Shown: in pieces, positions 1 through 9,236 of the stretch
How the letters are laid out: each line of letters begins with the position of its first letter
Position numbering within the stretch: position 1 is the stretch's first letter
DNA from: Salinimicrobium marinum
GTDB lineage: Bacteria > Bacteroidota > Bacteroidia > Flavobacteriales > Flavobacteriaceae
Length of the DNA: 64,000 nucleotides
Direction: 5' to 3'
Assembly: GCF_014651535.1 (NCBI RefSeq)
Contig: NZ_BMXB01000018.1
Coordinates: 1-64,000 of the forward strand
Made by a program: the position numbers and the translations under genes
The notes under the pieces: model-generated
The model's input: the letters and a program-made list of their open reading frames with translations, nothing else
The model's database searches: none
Told to the model about the DNA's origin: nothing

Positions 1-18
1 ATACAATACAGATCAAAA

Positions 19-49
19 AAAGCTGAACAATGATGTATTGTTCAGCTTT
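19..49. terminator. Rho-independent terminator, bidirectional
   Basis: A perfect 13-bp stem (AAAGCTGAACAAT / ATTGTTCAGCTTT) around a 5-nt loop, with A-rich and T-rich flanks. It probably ends a gene lying left of the window. The remaining bases up to the dnaE start at 290 are AT-rich and hold no gene that I can see. Confidence 0.8.
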
Positions 50-289
50 CTTTAATAAATTTAATCCTTTAATAAACTGTATCGGTTATTTAGGACTAGA
101 CATTTTCTAAAATCGGTAAGGATTTTGAGTGGAATTTTTTAAATAAAATGTGTTTTTCTAACGTTAATAAATCTTAAAAACTTTCCTGAAAACCGGCTGA
201 TATTATACCTAATTTTATACCCGATTTATTGCTCGAATGATTTTTGCTGATGCCTAATTATCAGCATAAACACTAAAAATTCCTATAGA

Positions 290-3200
290 ATGTACCTGAT
301 TTTTGATACTGAAACCACTGGATTACCCAAGCGTTGGGACGCCCCTTTAACCGATTCTGATAACTGGCCAAGATGTATCCAGATCGCATGGCAGTTGCAT
401 GACGAAATGGGAAATCTTGTGGAGCATCAGGATTACCTTGTAAGGCCAGAAGGTTTTAATATTCCTTATGATGCGGAACAGGTGCACGGGATTTCTACCG
501 AACTGGCAAGGGAACAGGGAATAAGCTTGCGGGAGGTGCTGGAAAAGTTTGAAATTGCCATGTCCAAATCCAAATTTGTGGTTGGCCAGAATGTAGGATT
601 TGATGTAAACATCATGGGAGCGGAGTATTACCGTGAGAAAATGGAAAATTCTCTGGAACGGTTGCCTGTACTCGATACCTGTACGGAAAATACGGCGCAA
701 CTTTGCTGCATTCCCGGTGGGCGTGGTGGAAAATTCAAGCTGCCAACCCTAACCGAACTTCACGAATTTCTTTTCAACGAACCTTTCGCCGAAGCTCACA
801 ACGCTACTGCCGATGTGGAAGCGACCACCCGTTGCTTCCTGGAATTGATCAGGAAGGAATCCTTTACTTCTGAAGAACTGGATGTATCACCAGATTATTT
901 CCGAAATTTTTCAGAAGCAAATCCGCAGCCGATTCAATTAATCGGACTTAAACATATCAACCTGAAGAAAGCTTCCGACGCGATTCGCAAGAAGCTTAAA
1001 AAAGAACAGGGTGGCGTTGAAATTTCCTCCGAAGAAATAGAAGAAAACCTGGAGATGCTGGATGAAGTGCAGTTTGCGCATCTTCATAATCATAGTCAGT
1101 TTTCCATTCTGCAATCCACAATTAGTATAAAAGACCTTGTAAATGCGGCTGCTAAAAATAACATGCCGGCGGTTGCCCTTACAGACCACGCGAACATGAT
1201 GGGAGCTTTCCATTTCGTGAAAGAAGTGGGGATCTATAATAAAGGTGTCAAGGCTAAAAATGAAGCTGCTGCTGCAAAGGGTGAGCCTGCCGCTGCAAAA
1301 GAAGTGAAAGCTATCTTAGGCTGTGAATTTTTTGTTTGTGAAAATCATAAAGACAAATCCAGAAAAGATAACGGATACCAGGTGGTGTTGCTGGCAAAGA
1401 ACAAAAAAGGTTACCACAACCTGGCAAAGATGTCCTCTATCGCCTATACCGACGGATTTTATTACGTGCCGCGGATCGATAAAGAGGTGATCAAAAAGTA
1501 TAAGGAAGATATCATTGTCCTCACCGGAAACCTTTACGGGGAAGTACCCGGAAAGATCCTGAATGTTGGTGAAAACCAGGCCGAAGAAGCTCTTTTGTGG
1601 TGGAAACAGGAATTTGGGGAGGATCTTTATATTGAATTAATGCGTCACAACCAGGAAGACGAGGACAGGGTAAATACTGTTTTGGTTCAGTTTGCCGAAA
1701 AACATCAGGTGAAACTGGTGGCGACGAATAATACCTATTATTGTGATCAGGAAGATGCCAATGCGCATGATATTTTGCTGTGTGTAAAAGACGGTGAAAA
1801 ACAGGCGACGCCCATTGGCCGTGGCCGTGGATACCGTTACGGGCTTCCGAATAATGAATATTATTTTAAATCGGGCGACGACATGAAGTCGTTGTTCAAA
1901 GATTTGCCACAAGCAATTTCCAATGTTCAGGAAGTAGTGGATAAAGTAGAGCCTTTTGAGCTGGCAAGGGACGTATTGTTACCTGCTTTTACCATTCCCG
2001 AGGAGTTTATTGTGGAAGAAGATAAGCTCGACGGCGGGAAAAGAGGTGAAAATGCCTACCTGAAACATATAACCTATCGTGGCGCCGAGATTCGCTATGG
2101 AGAAATTACTCCTGAGATAAAAGAGCGTCTGGATTTCGAACTTTCGGTAATCGAGAATACAGGTTATCCCGGTTATTTTCTTATTGTGGAAGATTTCATA
2201 AGGGAAGCCCGAAAAATGGATGTTTCGGTAGGACCGGGGCGTGGATCGGCTGCGGGAAGTGTAGTGGCCTATTGTCTCTGGATCACCAATATCGATCCTA
2301 TTAAATACGATCTGCTTTTCGAGAGATTCCTGAATCCAGACAGGGTGAGTATGCCCGATATTGATATTGATTTTGATGATGAAGGCCGTAGCAGGGTCAT
2401 GGATTACGTGATTCAAAAATACGGAGCCAACCAGGTGGCGCAGATCATCACCTACGGAACCATGGCTGCAAAATCGGCCATCCGCGATACCGCACGGGTG
2501 CTGGATCTACCTTTACATGAAGCCGACAGGATATCGAAACTAATTCCGAACATGTCCAAACTGGGCAAGATTTTCGGAGTAGATGAAAAAGAACTGAAAA
2601 AGAAGTTTCGGGCAGATGATCTTGAAAAGATCAATGAACTGCTGAATATTTCTGAAGGGGATGATCTGGAAGCACAAACGGTAAACCAGGCGAGAATTTT
2701 AGAGGGTTCCGTTAGAAATACAGGGATCCATGCCTGTGGGGTGATCATTACCCCGAGTGATATTACGAACTTCGTTCCGGTTTCCGTAGCAAAAGATTCA
2801 GATTTGTATGTGACCCAGTTTGATAACTCGGTCGTGGAAAGCGCCGGACTTCTAAAAATGGATTTCCTGGGATTGAAAACCCTTACCTTAATTAAGGACA
2901 CTGTAAAAATTGTAAAAGGCCGGCATGATATAGATCTGGATCCGGATAGTTTTCCGTTGGATGATCAAAAAACCTACGAGCTTTTCCAGAGAGGGGAAAC
3001 GGTGGGGATCTTCCAATACGAATCTCCGGGAATGCAGAAGCACATGAAGGATCTGAAACCAACGGTATTTGATGACCTTATTGCGATGAACGCCCTGTAC
3101 CGTCCGGGTCCGATGGAATATATTCCGAGTTTTATTGCACGTAAACACGGGCAGGAGGAAATCGCCTATGACCTTCCCGATATGGAAGAATATCTAAAGG

Positions 3201-4675
3201 AAACTTACGGAATTACTGTCTACCAGGAGCAGGTGATGTTGCTTTCCCAAAAACTCGCCGGATTTACAAAAGGTGAAGCCGATGTACTTCGGAAAGCAAT
3301 GGGTAAAAAGATCTTTGCCTTACTGGAAGAGTTAAAACCAAAATTCCTGAATGGAGGAGAGGCCAAGGGGCATCCGCGGGAAGTCCTTGAAAAGATATGG
3401 AAAGACTGGGAAGCTTTTGCGGCTTATGCCTTCAACAAATCCCACTCCACTTGTTACGCCTGGATCGCATACCAGACCGCCTATTTGAAAGCACATTATC
3501 CTGCGGAATATATGGCTGCGGTACTTTCCAACAACATGAATGACATTAAGCAGGTGACCTTCTTTATGGAAGAATGTAAGCGGATGAAACTGAATGTTCT
3601 TGGACCAGATGTGAATGAATCATACCACAAATTTTCTGTAAACAAAGAAAATGCTGTTCGTTTTGGAATGGGCGCTATTAAAGGAGTAGGTTCAGGTGCT
3701 GTTGCCACCATAGTAGAAAACCGCAAAAAAGGCCCTTACAAGTCTATTTTTGACCTTGCAAAACGAATCGACCTTCGTGCAGCCAACAAAAAGGCTTTTG
3801 AAAACCTTGCTCTTGCCGGTGGATTTGACGGGCTGGGAAGTAGTCACCGGGCACAATTTTTTCATGATGAAGGTGACGGAATTACCTTCCTGGAGAAAGC
3901 CATAAAATATGCAGCTAAATTTCAGGAGAATGAAAATTCGGCGCAGGTTAGTTTATTTGGAGATGCCAGTGATGTGCAGATTCCAGAGCCTGTAGTGCCA
4001 CCTTGTGAAGAATGGGGAACCATGGAAAAGTTAAAGAGGGAAAAAGAAGTGGTGGGAATTTATATTTCCGGACACCCACTGGATGATTTTAAGATTGAGA
4101 TGAACTATTTCTGTACAGGAAAAGTTTCAGACTTTAAAGATCTCGAAAAACATGTAAACAGGGAGCTGGCTTTTGGAGGAGTGATAAGTGACGTCCAACA
4201 CCGAACCTCTAAAATGGGGAAAGGCTGGGCTGCTTTCACGGTAGAAGATTACTCAGATTCTTATGAATTCAGGATGTTTGGGGAAGAATATCTCAAGTAC
4301 AGGCACTTCCTGGTGCCAAACTCTTTTGTTTTTATAAAAGCTTTTGTGAAAGAAGGCTGGACAAATAAGGATACCGGGAAAAAAGGAGAGCCAAGACTTC
4401 AGTTTAATTCGTTTCAATTGCTGCATGATGTGATGGATATTTATGCCAAAAAGCTCACGGTTCAACTTAATATTGATGAGTTGTTGGAAGAAAAGATCAC
4501 AGCCTTAAAAGATATTTTCAGTATGCATCAGGGAGAACATCTCTTAAATTTTGTGATTTATGAAATGAAAGATCAGGTGAAATTACACATGCCCAGCAGG
4601 AAACAAAAGGTGAAAATCTCTCAGGAGCTTCTTGATTCTCTGGAGGAAGAACAGGTATTGTATAAATTAAATTAG
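290..4675 (+). CDS. dnaE: DNA polymerase III subunit alpha with N-terminal proofreading exonuclease domain
   Basis: Replicative polymerase, 1461 aa. Residues about 1-185 form a DnaQ-like DEDDh exonuclease; the first motif is FDTETTG at residues 5-11. A PHP domain follows, with HLHNHSQFS near residue 265. The C-family polymerase core has its catalytic aspartates in the PDIDIDF block (D690, D692) and in MDFLGLKTL (D858). Helix-hairpin-helix and OB-fold regions follow (SGHPLDDF near 1260). The exonuclease is part of the same chain, unlike the separate epsilon subunit of E. coli; to my knowledge this is normal for Bacteroidota DnaE and explains the length. The ATG at 290 begins directly with the exonuclease strand. 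There is no sign of damage. Confidence 0.97.
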   Translation: MYLIFDTETTGLPKRWDAPLTDSDNWPRCIQIAWQLHDEMGNLVEHQDYLVRPEGFNIPYDAEQVHGISTELAREQGISLREVLEKFEIAMSKSKFVVGQNVGFDVNIMGAEYYREKMENSLERLPVLDTCTENTAQLCCIPGGRGGKFKLPTLTELHEFLFNEPFAEAHNATADVEATTRCFLELIRKESFTSEELDVSPDYFRNFSEANPQPIQLIGLKHINLKKASDAIRKKLKKEQGGVEISSEEIEENLEMLDEVQFAHLHNHSQFSILQSTISIKDLVNAAAKNNMPAVALTDHANMMGAFHFVKEVGIYNKGVKAKNEAAAAKGEPAAAKEVKAILGCEFFVCENHKDKSRKDNGYQVVLLAKNKKGYHNLAKMSSIAYTDGFYYVPRIDKEVIKKYKEDIIVLTGNLYGEVPGKILNVGENQAEEALLWWKQEFGEDLYIELMRHNQEDEDRVNTVLVQFAEKHQVKLVATNNTYYCDQEDANAHDILLCVKDGEKQATPIGRGRGYRYGLPNNEYYFKSGDDMKSLFKDLPQAISNVQEVVDKVEPFELARDVLLPAFTIPEEFIVEEDKLDGGKRGENAYLKHITYRGAEIRYGEITPEIKERLDFELSVIENTGYPGYFLIVEDFIREARKMDVSVGPGRGSAAGSVVAYCLWITNIDPIKYDLLFERFLNPDRVSMPDIDIDFDDEGRSRVMDYVIQKYGANQVAQIITYGTMAAKSAIRDTARVLDLPLHEADRISKLIPNMSKLGKIFGVDEKELKKKFRADDLEKINELLNISEGDDLEAQTVNQARILEGSVRNTGIHACGVIITPSDITNFVPVSVAKDSDLYVTQFDNSVVESAGLLKMDFLGLKTLTLIKDTVKIVKGRHDIDLDPDSFPLDDQKTYELFQRGETVGIFQYESPGMQKHMKDLKPTVFDDLIAMNALYRPGPMEYIPSFIARKHGQEEIAYDLPDMEEYLKETYGITVYQEQVMLLSQKLAGFTKGEADVLRKAMGKKIFALLEELKPKFLNGGEAKGHPREVLEKIWKDWEAFAAYAFNKSHSTCYAWIAYQTAYLKAHYPAEYMAAVLSNNMNDIKQVTFFMEECKRMKLNVLGPDVNESYHKFSVNKENAVRFGMGAIKGVGSGAVATIVENRKKGPYKSIFDLAKRIDLRAANKKAFENLALAGGFDGLGSSHRAQFFHDEGDGITFLEKAIKYAAKFQENENSAQVSLFGDASDVQIPEPVVPPCEEWGTMEKLKREKEVVGIYISGHPLDDFKIEMNYFCTGKVSDFKDLEKHVNRELAFGGVISDVQHRTSKMGKGWAAFTVEDYSDSYEFRMFGEEYLKYRHFLVPNSFVFIKAFVKEGWTNKDTGKKGEPRLQFNSFQLLHDVMDIYAKKLTVQLNIDELLEEKITALKDIFSMHQGEHLLNFVIYEMKDQVKLHMPSRKQKVKISQELLDSLEEEQVLYKLN

Positions 4676-4733
4676 GTTCTAAATAATCCTGCACAATAGG
4701 CAAATAGGCAAATCCAATATAAAGTTGCCAGGT

Positions 4734-4764
4734 TTTGCAAAATATTTGATTAATTTTACATTAA
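4734..4764 (+). promoter_or_regulatory. Bacteroidota-type promoter for trxA
   Basis: TTTG at 4734-4737, a 19-bp spacer, then TACATTAA at 4757-4764. This approximates the TTTG-N19-21-TAnnTTTG consensus of the Bacteroidota primary sigma factor. Transcription would begin about 25 nt before the trxA ATG. A short direct repeat (AATAGGCA twice) lies just upstream. Confidence 0.5.
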
Positions 4765-4794
4765 AATAGAAAAAGAACAATAAAAGACAATATT

Positions 4795-5112
4795 ATGGCT
4801 TTAGAGATAACAGATGCAAATTTTGAAGAGAAAGTACTCAAGAGTGATCAACCTGTAATGGTAGATTTCTGGGCAGCTTGGTGCGGCCCTTGTAGAATGG
4901 TTGGACCAATCATAGATGATATCAGTCAGGAATATGAAGGTAAAGCAGTAGTTGGAAAGCTGGATGTAGACGCAAATCAGGAATTCGCTGCAAAATATGG
5001 TGTACGTAACATTCCTACCGTTCTTATTTTCCAAAACGGGGAAGTAGTAGGACGTCAGGTAGGGGTTGCTCCTAAAAATACATACGCTGAAGCACTGGAT
5101 GCTTTATTGTAG
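4795..5112 (+). CDS. trxA: Thioredoxin
   Basis: A 105-aa cytoplasmic thioredoxin. It has the usual length and fold order, with the redox site WCGPC at residues 29-33, the buried Asp in VDFWAAWC and the cis-proline in RNIPTVLIF. It reduces disulfides in ribonucleotide reductase, peroxiredoxins and other targets. It has its own promoter and a strong terminator, so it is probably monocistronic. Confidence 0.97.
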   Translation: MALEITDANFEEKVLKSDQPVMVDFWAAWCGPCRMVGPIIDDISQEYEGKAVVGKLDVDANQEFAAKYGVRNIPTVLIFQNGEVVGRQVGVAPKNTYAEALDALL

Positions 5113-5147
5113 TAGAAATTTAATCTGAAATTTACTTCGGACGAATA

Positions 5148-5177
5148 AAAAAGGTTCAGCATTTGCTGAACCTTTTT
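5148..5177. terminator. Rho-independent terminator after trxA
   Basis: Stem AAGGTTCAGCA / TGCTGAACCTT with a 2-nt loop, flanked by A and T runs. It terminates trxA and could work from either side. Confidence 0.85.
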
Positions 5178-5265
5178 GTTTTTGGAACAAGCGCTCGAAG
5201 TTTCAGGAATTTCATACATTGTTTGAATATTAAAGCCTTCTTTCTTCAGAAGGTTTAAGGAAACT

Positions 5266-6195
5266 ATGGATTTACAACAGGAAGTACATAAAACGAGCGG
5301 ATTTACAGACCTGGAGCTGTTGGCGAAAAAGGTGGTGGAGGGATTTATTTCCGGCCTGCATAAAAGTCCCTTTCACGGCTTCTCTGCAGAATTTGCTGAA
5401 CACAAAATCTACAACAACGGGGAAAGCACCAAACACATCGATTGGAAGCTTTTTGCCAAGACCGATAAGATGTACACCAAGAGATATGAAGAGGAGACGA
5501 ACCTGCGTTGCCATCTTATCATTGATAATTCGGCTTCCATGCATTTTCCCGATATTAAGAGCTTTGGAATAAATTCCCTTAATAAAGCTGGGTTCTCGGT
5601 CCTTGCTTCTGCCTGTCTGATGAATATCCTGAAGAAACAAAGGGATGCAGTAGGATTAAGTATTTACAGTGACAGCTATGAATACTACGCACCAGAGAAA
5701 GGGAGTGGCCGGCATCATCAAATGCTGCTACATGCCTTAGCCAGTATAGTTACTTCGCTATCTAAAAACACAAAAACTGAAACCTATACTTATCTCCATC
5801 AAATTGCCGAAAAGCTGAAACGACGCTCTCTTATTTTTTTATTTTCCGATATGTTTCAGTCAGATGTGGAGGAAGAAAAGATATTTGAAGCATTGCGGCA
5901 TCTTAAATATAACAAACATGAACTCGTGCTGTTTCACACCATTGATAAAAAGAAGGAGTTTTCTTTTGATTTTGACAATAGTCCGAGACGATTTGTAGAT
6001 GTGGAATCTGGAGAGAAAATAGATCTATATGCTGAGAATATTAGGGAAAACTATAAAAAAGCAGTTTCAGAATACTTCTATGATCTTAAATTAAAGTGTG
6101 CCCAGTACGGGATTAAGTACGTGGAGGCCGACGTCAATGAAAATTTTAATAGAATTTTGACCACATATTTAGTTGAACGTCAAAAGTTTATTTAG
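5266..6195 (+). CDS. DUF58 domain protein
   Basis: 309 aa without a signal peptide or membrane segment. The DUF58 signature is clear: a KHIDWKLFAKTD block near residue 47, then a von Willebrand A-like fold whose metal site reads IDNSASM (about residues 86-92). Family members usually sit next to a MoxR-type AAA ATPase and take part in envelope or protein-assembly processes. No MoxR gene is adjacent here, so the partner is presumably elsewhere. The gene follows the trxA terminator and starts at an ATG. The exact role is unknown. Confidence 0.88.
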   Translation: MDLQQEVHKTSGFTDLELLAKKVVEGFISGLHKSPFHGFSAEFAEHKIYNNGESTKHIDWKLFAKTDKMYTKRYEEETNLRCHLIIDNSASMHFPDIKSFGINSLNKAGFSVLASACLMNILKKQRDAVGLSIYSDSYEYYAPEKGSGRHHQMLLHALASIVTSLSKNTKTETYTYLHQIAEKLKRRSLIFLFSDMFQSDVEEEKIFEALRHLKYNKHELVLFHTIDKKKEFSFDFDNSPRRFVDVESGEKIDLYAENIRENYKKAVSEYFYDLKLKCAQYGIKYVEADVNENFNRILTTYLVERQKFI

Positions 6196-6232
6196 CTGCT
6201 GAAAAAAGTTTGAAAATTTATTTAAAAAAAGG

Positions 6233-6263
6233 TTTGCAGAAATGGAAAACAGGCGTATATTTG
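6233..6263 (+). promoter_or_regulatory. Promoter for tRNA-Asp
   Basis: TTTG at 6233-6236, a 19-bp spacer, then TATATTTG at 6256-6263, an exact match to TTTG-N19-TAnnTTTG. It lies about 110 nt before the tRNA and gives the precursor a leader. It served as the reference when I judged other promoters in the window. Confidence 0.7.
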
Positions 6264-6375
6264 CCCTCGCAATCAGGAAACGGTTATACTTTTAAAGAAG
6301 CCGTAAGTTCTTATAAAAATTAAAGCTGGAGTATAGGAAGCATGTAAATGCAGGAAATACAAAAGTAGAATAGTT

Positions 6376-6449
6376 GGTCTGGTAGTTCAGTTGGTTAGAA
6401 TACCTGCCTGTCACGCAGGGGGTCGCGAGTTCGAGTCTCGTCCAGACCG
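6376..6449 (+). tRNA. tRNA-Asp (anticodon GTC)
   Basis: A complete cloverleaf of 74 nt. The acceptor stem is GGTCTGG / CCAGACC with discriminator G. The anticodon stem CCTGC/GCAGG encloses the loop CTGTCAC, giving anticodon GTC. The T arm holds GTTCGAGTC. The 3' CCA is not encoded. The tRNA probably served as attachment site for the integrase remnant just downstream. Confidence 0.97.
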
Positions 6450-6474
6450 CTTTTAGAATACCAAAATTGCATTA

Positions 6475-6500
6475 AGCTCCTCAATCGAGGGGCTTTTTTT
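6475..6500 (+). terminator. Rho-independent terminator after tRNA-Asp
   Basis: Stem AGCTCCTC / GAGGGGCT with loop AATC, followed by seven or more T. It lies 25 nt after the tRNA. Confidence 0.85.
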
Positions 6501-6662
6501 ATGGGGTAAATTCTCGTGCAGTCGTGGGAATTCCCATGTTTACTGGAGTTAATTAGAAATTGCAAAGCTTGTCCTGTTATAGGATGAGCTTTTCTTGTTT
6601 ATTGCCTATTCTTCTTTCACGTCAAATTGTCAACTTTTTTACTTCAAAATAGGTAGCTATAA

Positions 6663-6689
6663 GGTACCCAAAAATTCCTTTGGTACCCA
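6663..6689 (+). repeat. Paired GGTACCCA direct repeats before the integrase
   Basis: The octamer GGTACCCA occurs at 6663-6670 and 6682-6689, one to two helical turns apart and about 35 bp before the integrase start. Arm-type binding sites of tyrosine recombinases can look like this, but two octamers alone are weak evidence. Confidence 0.3.
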
Positions 6690-6724
6690 CTTTTTAGATT
6701 AAAAACTAACCAAAAACAAAAATT

Positions 6725-7939
6725 ATGAAAATTTTATTTTTAATTCAGTCTAACAAAATTAATAAGGCTGGGCTTACAACGTTGTGGTGTAGAATCACCT
6801 ACAACAAATCAAGAAAACAATTCTCGACAGGAACATATATTAAACCAGGACAATGGGATAAGGACAAACAGAAGGTATTAGAAGATGCTGAAAATTCTAA
6901 TACAGTAAATTCTCAGATAAGCCTGATTAAGCAAAAACTTGGTCAGGCTTTTTTAATGCTCCAGATTCAAGGAGAATCTTTTGATGTAGACGATGTTTAT
7001 AAGATCTATAGTGGTGAAGATATCAAGAAAGAAATGGGAGTAATGGCTGTTTATGAGGAGCATAATACCTATTACAAAAAATTAGTAGGTAGGGAAATTA
7101 AAGAAGTATCCTGGCAGAAATTTGAAAATACCAAAGGTCACCTTAAAAAATTCATTCAATGGAAGTTTATGAAAAGGGAGATAAAGCTCAGTAGCTTAAA
7201 ATTCCAGTTTATAAAGGATTTTGAATACTACCTGAGAACTGAGGAGAATATGCAGCAGAGTACCATAAATAAGACCTTACAGAGGTTTAAGAAGATGATC
7301 AATTTTGCTGTTGCACATGATTACCTTGATAGAAATCCATTTTTAATGCATAGACCTAAAGTAGTAAGAAAGGAGGTTGTCTATCTCTCCAAGGTTGAGC
7401 TTTCCCGTCTACAAAAAAATGAGTTAGGTAATAAGCGGCTGAAAGAGGTGAGGGATTGTTTTGTTTTTTGCTGCTATACCGGTTTGGCTTTTAGAGAAAT
7501 GAGTAATCTTAGACACGAGCATATTGTACAGGGAAAAGATGGAAAGAACTAGATCAAAATGAAGCGTCAGAAAACTGGTAAATCTATTTCGGTTCCAATT
7601 CTTCCTGTGGCTCAGAAAATCCTCGATAGTTATTCAGGTACACTGGATGGGTATAATGTGCTTCCTAGTAAGACTAATGCTCACTTTAATGCCTATTTAA
7701 AGGAAATAGCGAACCTATGTGAGCTTAAGATTAATCTAACTCATCATATAGCCCGAAAAACTTTTGCTACCACTGTAACGCTATCTAAAGGAGTTCCTAT
7801 TGAAAGTGTGGGTAAGATGCTTGGGCATAGATCCCTTAAGACAACACAGATCTATGCAAAGGTAATTGATGAAAAAGTAGCCAGAGATATGGAAATGCTG
7901 GAACAGCAACAGAAAAGCCTGCAGACCAGGAAGAAGTGA
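6725..7939 (+). pseudogene. Tyrosine recombinase/phage integrase, broken by an in-frame stop
   Basis: Two pieces in the same frame, 6725-7552 and 7559-7939, together read as one integrase of about 405 codons. The first has an Arm-DNA-binding-like N-terminus, a SAM-like core-binding domain (about residues 100-205) and the first catalytic Arg in TGLAFREMSNLR. The second carries HHIARKT, LGHRS and the tyrosine in TTQIYAKV. The break is the TAG at 7550-7552, where one base change from TGG (Trp) would explain it. Its position behind tRNA-Asp fits an integrative element, but no cargo and no second copy of the tRNA 3' end were seen. The C-terminal piece might start again at the ATG at 7559 but would lack the first Arg. 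Confidence 0.85.
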
Positions 7940-8037
7940 GAAGAGGAGAATCCGGAAATGCGACTGACCGATAAAAATAGCAATAACGGGCAGGAAGATG
8001 CTTATTAAATCTTTTAGAGCTAGTAGTTAGGAAGAGT

Positions 8038-8070
8038 TAAAAAAAAACCTCCTTTTCAAAAAGGAGGCTT
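8038..8070 (-). terminator. Terminator of the H1-like gene
   Basis: Read on the minus strand, a GCCTCC...GGAGG hairpin is followed by a run of nine T. It sits directly after the stop codon of the H1-like gene. Confidence 0.8.
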
Positions 8071-8075
8071 ATGTT

Positions 8076-8252
8076 TTATTTCTTAGATTCTGCAATAGAA
8101 ACTTTTCTAAACTCTTTTAAAAGCTTTTCCAACTCTAAAGAAGATTTTCTTGCTCTTGTTCCGGCGCTTTTGTTTCCATCTTCTAATTGAGAGTTAGCAT
8201 CTGTTTGGAAAGACTCATAAGTAGTTTGGATGTTTTCAATAAGTTTTTTCAT
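8076..8252 (-). CDS. Histone H1-like small basic protein (Hc1-type)
   Basis: A 58-aa protein, MKKLIENIQT...IAESKK. It has one amphipathic helix at the N-terminus, then the conserved block GNKSAGTRARKSSLELEKLL and a Lys/Glu-rich end. I recognise this as the short histone-H1/Hc1-like family widespread in Flavobacteriia, presumed to bind DNA. The length matches the family. It has a dedicated terminator and is likely monocistronic. The function is inferred from similarity only. Confidence 0.85.
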   Translation of the reverse strand: MKKLIENIQTTYESFQTDANSQLEDGNKSAGTRARKSSLELEKLLKEFRKVSIAESKK

Positions 8253-8480
8253 GATAGTATTTTTAAAATTAAAATGCTAAAATAAAGGATTAAACTGTGT
8301 CTACCTTAGGTTTTGGGTTTTTCTAACGATTTTTTTTTAATGGCAGCCTACTGTTTTCGGAATATTAAAATCATGACGACCCCAAGTCAACATCTTTTAA
8401 AGTTGAAAAATGATCATTAAAAGGTCTATTATAATACTCGAATTTTATGATGGAATAGTGTCTTTACGCTGCTTAGTCGA

Positions 8481-9227
8481 TTACTTTCCAGTGAGGATCT
8501 TCAGGAGGTCCTCTTTTTTTCTGACTGATACATTTACAGTTGAACCATTTATAAGTTCTACATAACCGCCTTTGCCTTTATAATAGCGATTTACATACTT
8601 TAAATTTACCAGATGAGACTGATGTACTCTGAAGAAGTTGTGATCTTTCAGGAGTTCTTCCACTTGCTTTAGAGGCTTGGTGATGGTAATCTTTCTTTCG
8701 TCTAACATAAAGATATCAGTATAATTAGAATGAGCCTCACATTTCATAATATCGTCAATTTCGATGAGCGATAAACCTTCCGGCGTAGGAACGGCCAATT
8801 TATGAAGGGCCGGGTTTGCACTTGTCAGATTAGCTTTTAACGTCGCCAACTGCTGAGTTAGGTTTAGAAGTTCAGGAGGATCTGTGATTCTTTCGAGCGC
8901 ATTTTTTAATTGCTGCCGGTCTATGGGTTTTAGCAAATAATCTACCGCACTATATCTAAAAGCTTTCACTGCATAATTCTGATACCCGGTAGTAAAGATA
9001 ATTTTGAAGTTAACTTCTTTGAACATATTCAGCAGGTCGAAGGCATTCTTTTCTTCCAGTTGAATATCCAGAAAGACCAGGTCCGGATGAAATTTTTGCA
9101 TTGCGTGGTAGGCCTCATGGAGGGTGGAGGCTGTTGCACAGATTTCAAGATCCCTATAGTCGGCAAGGAGTCTTTTTAAAACCTGGAGGCAGTGGTGTTC
9201 ATCATCTACCAAAATTATTTTTTTCAT
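8481..9227 (-). CDS. LytTR-family response regulator
   Basis: 248 aa from the ATG at 9227; an in-frame GTG two codons earlier is possible. An N-terminal receiver domain contains the acidic pair DDE, phosphoacceptor D54 in FLDIQLE, and K100 in DYLLKPID. A C-terminal LytTR DNA-binding domain runs from about residue 140, with FRVHQSHLVNL and the YVELINGSTVNVSVRK end. The kinase gene ends just upstream on the same strand with a gap of about 10 nt, so the two form one operon. Such pairs usually control exported or envelope proteins; the target is not evident. Confidence 0.93.
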   Translation of the reverse strand: MKKIILVDDEHHCLQVLKRLLADYRDLEICATASTLHEAYHAMQKFHPDLVFLDIQLEEKNAFDLLNMFKEVNFKIIFTTGYQNYAVKAFRYSAVDYLLKPIDRQQLKNALERITDPPELLNLTQQLATLKANLTSANPALHKLAVPTPEGLSLIEIDDIMKCEAHSNYTDIFMLDERKITITKPLKQVEELLKDHNFFRVHQSHLVNLKYVNRYYKGKGGYVELINGSTVNVSVRKKEDLLKILTGK

Positions 9228-9236
9228 AGACACTTT

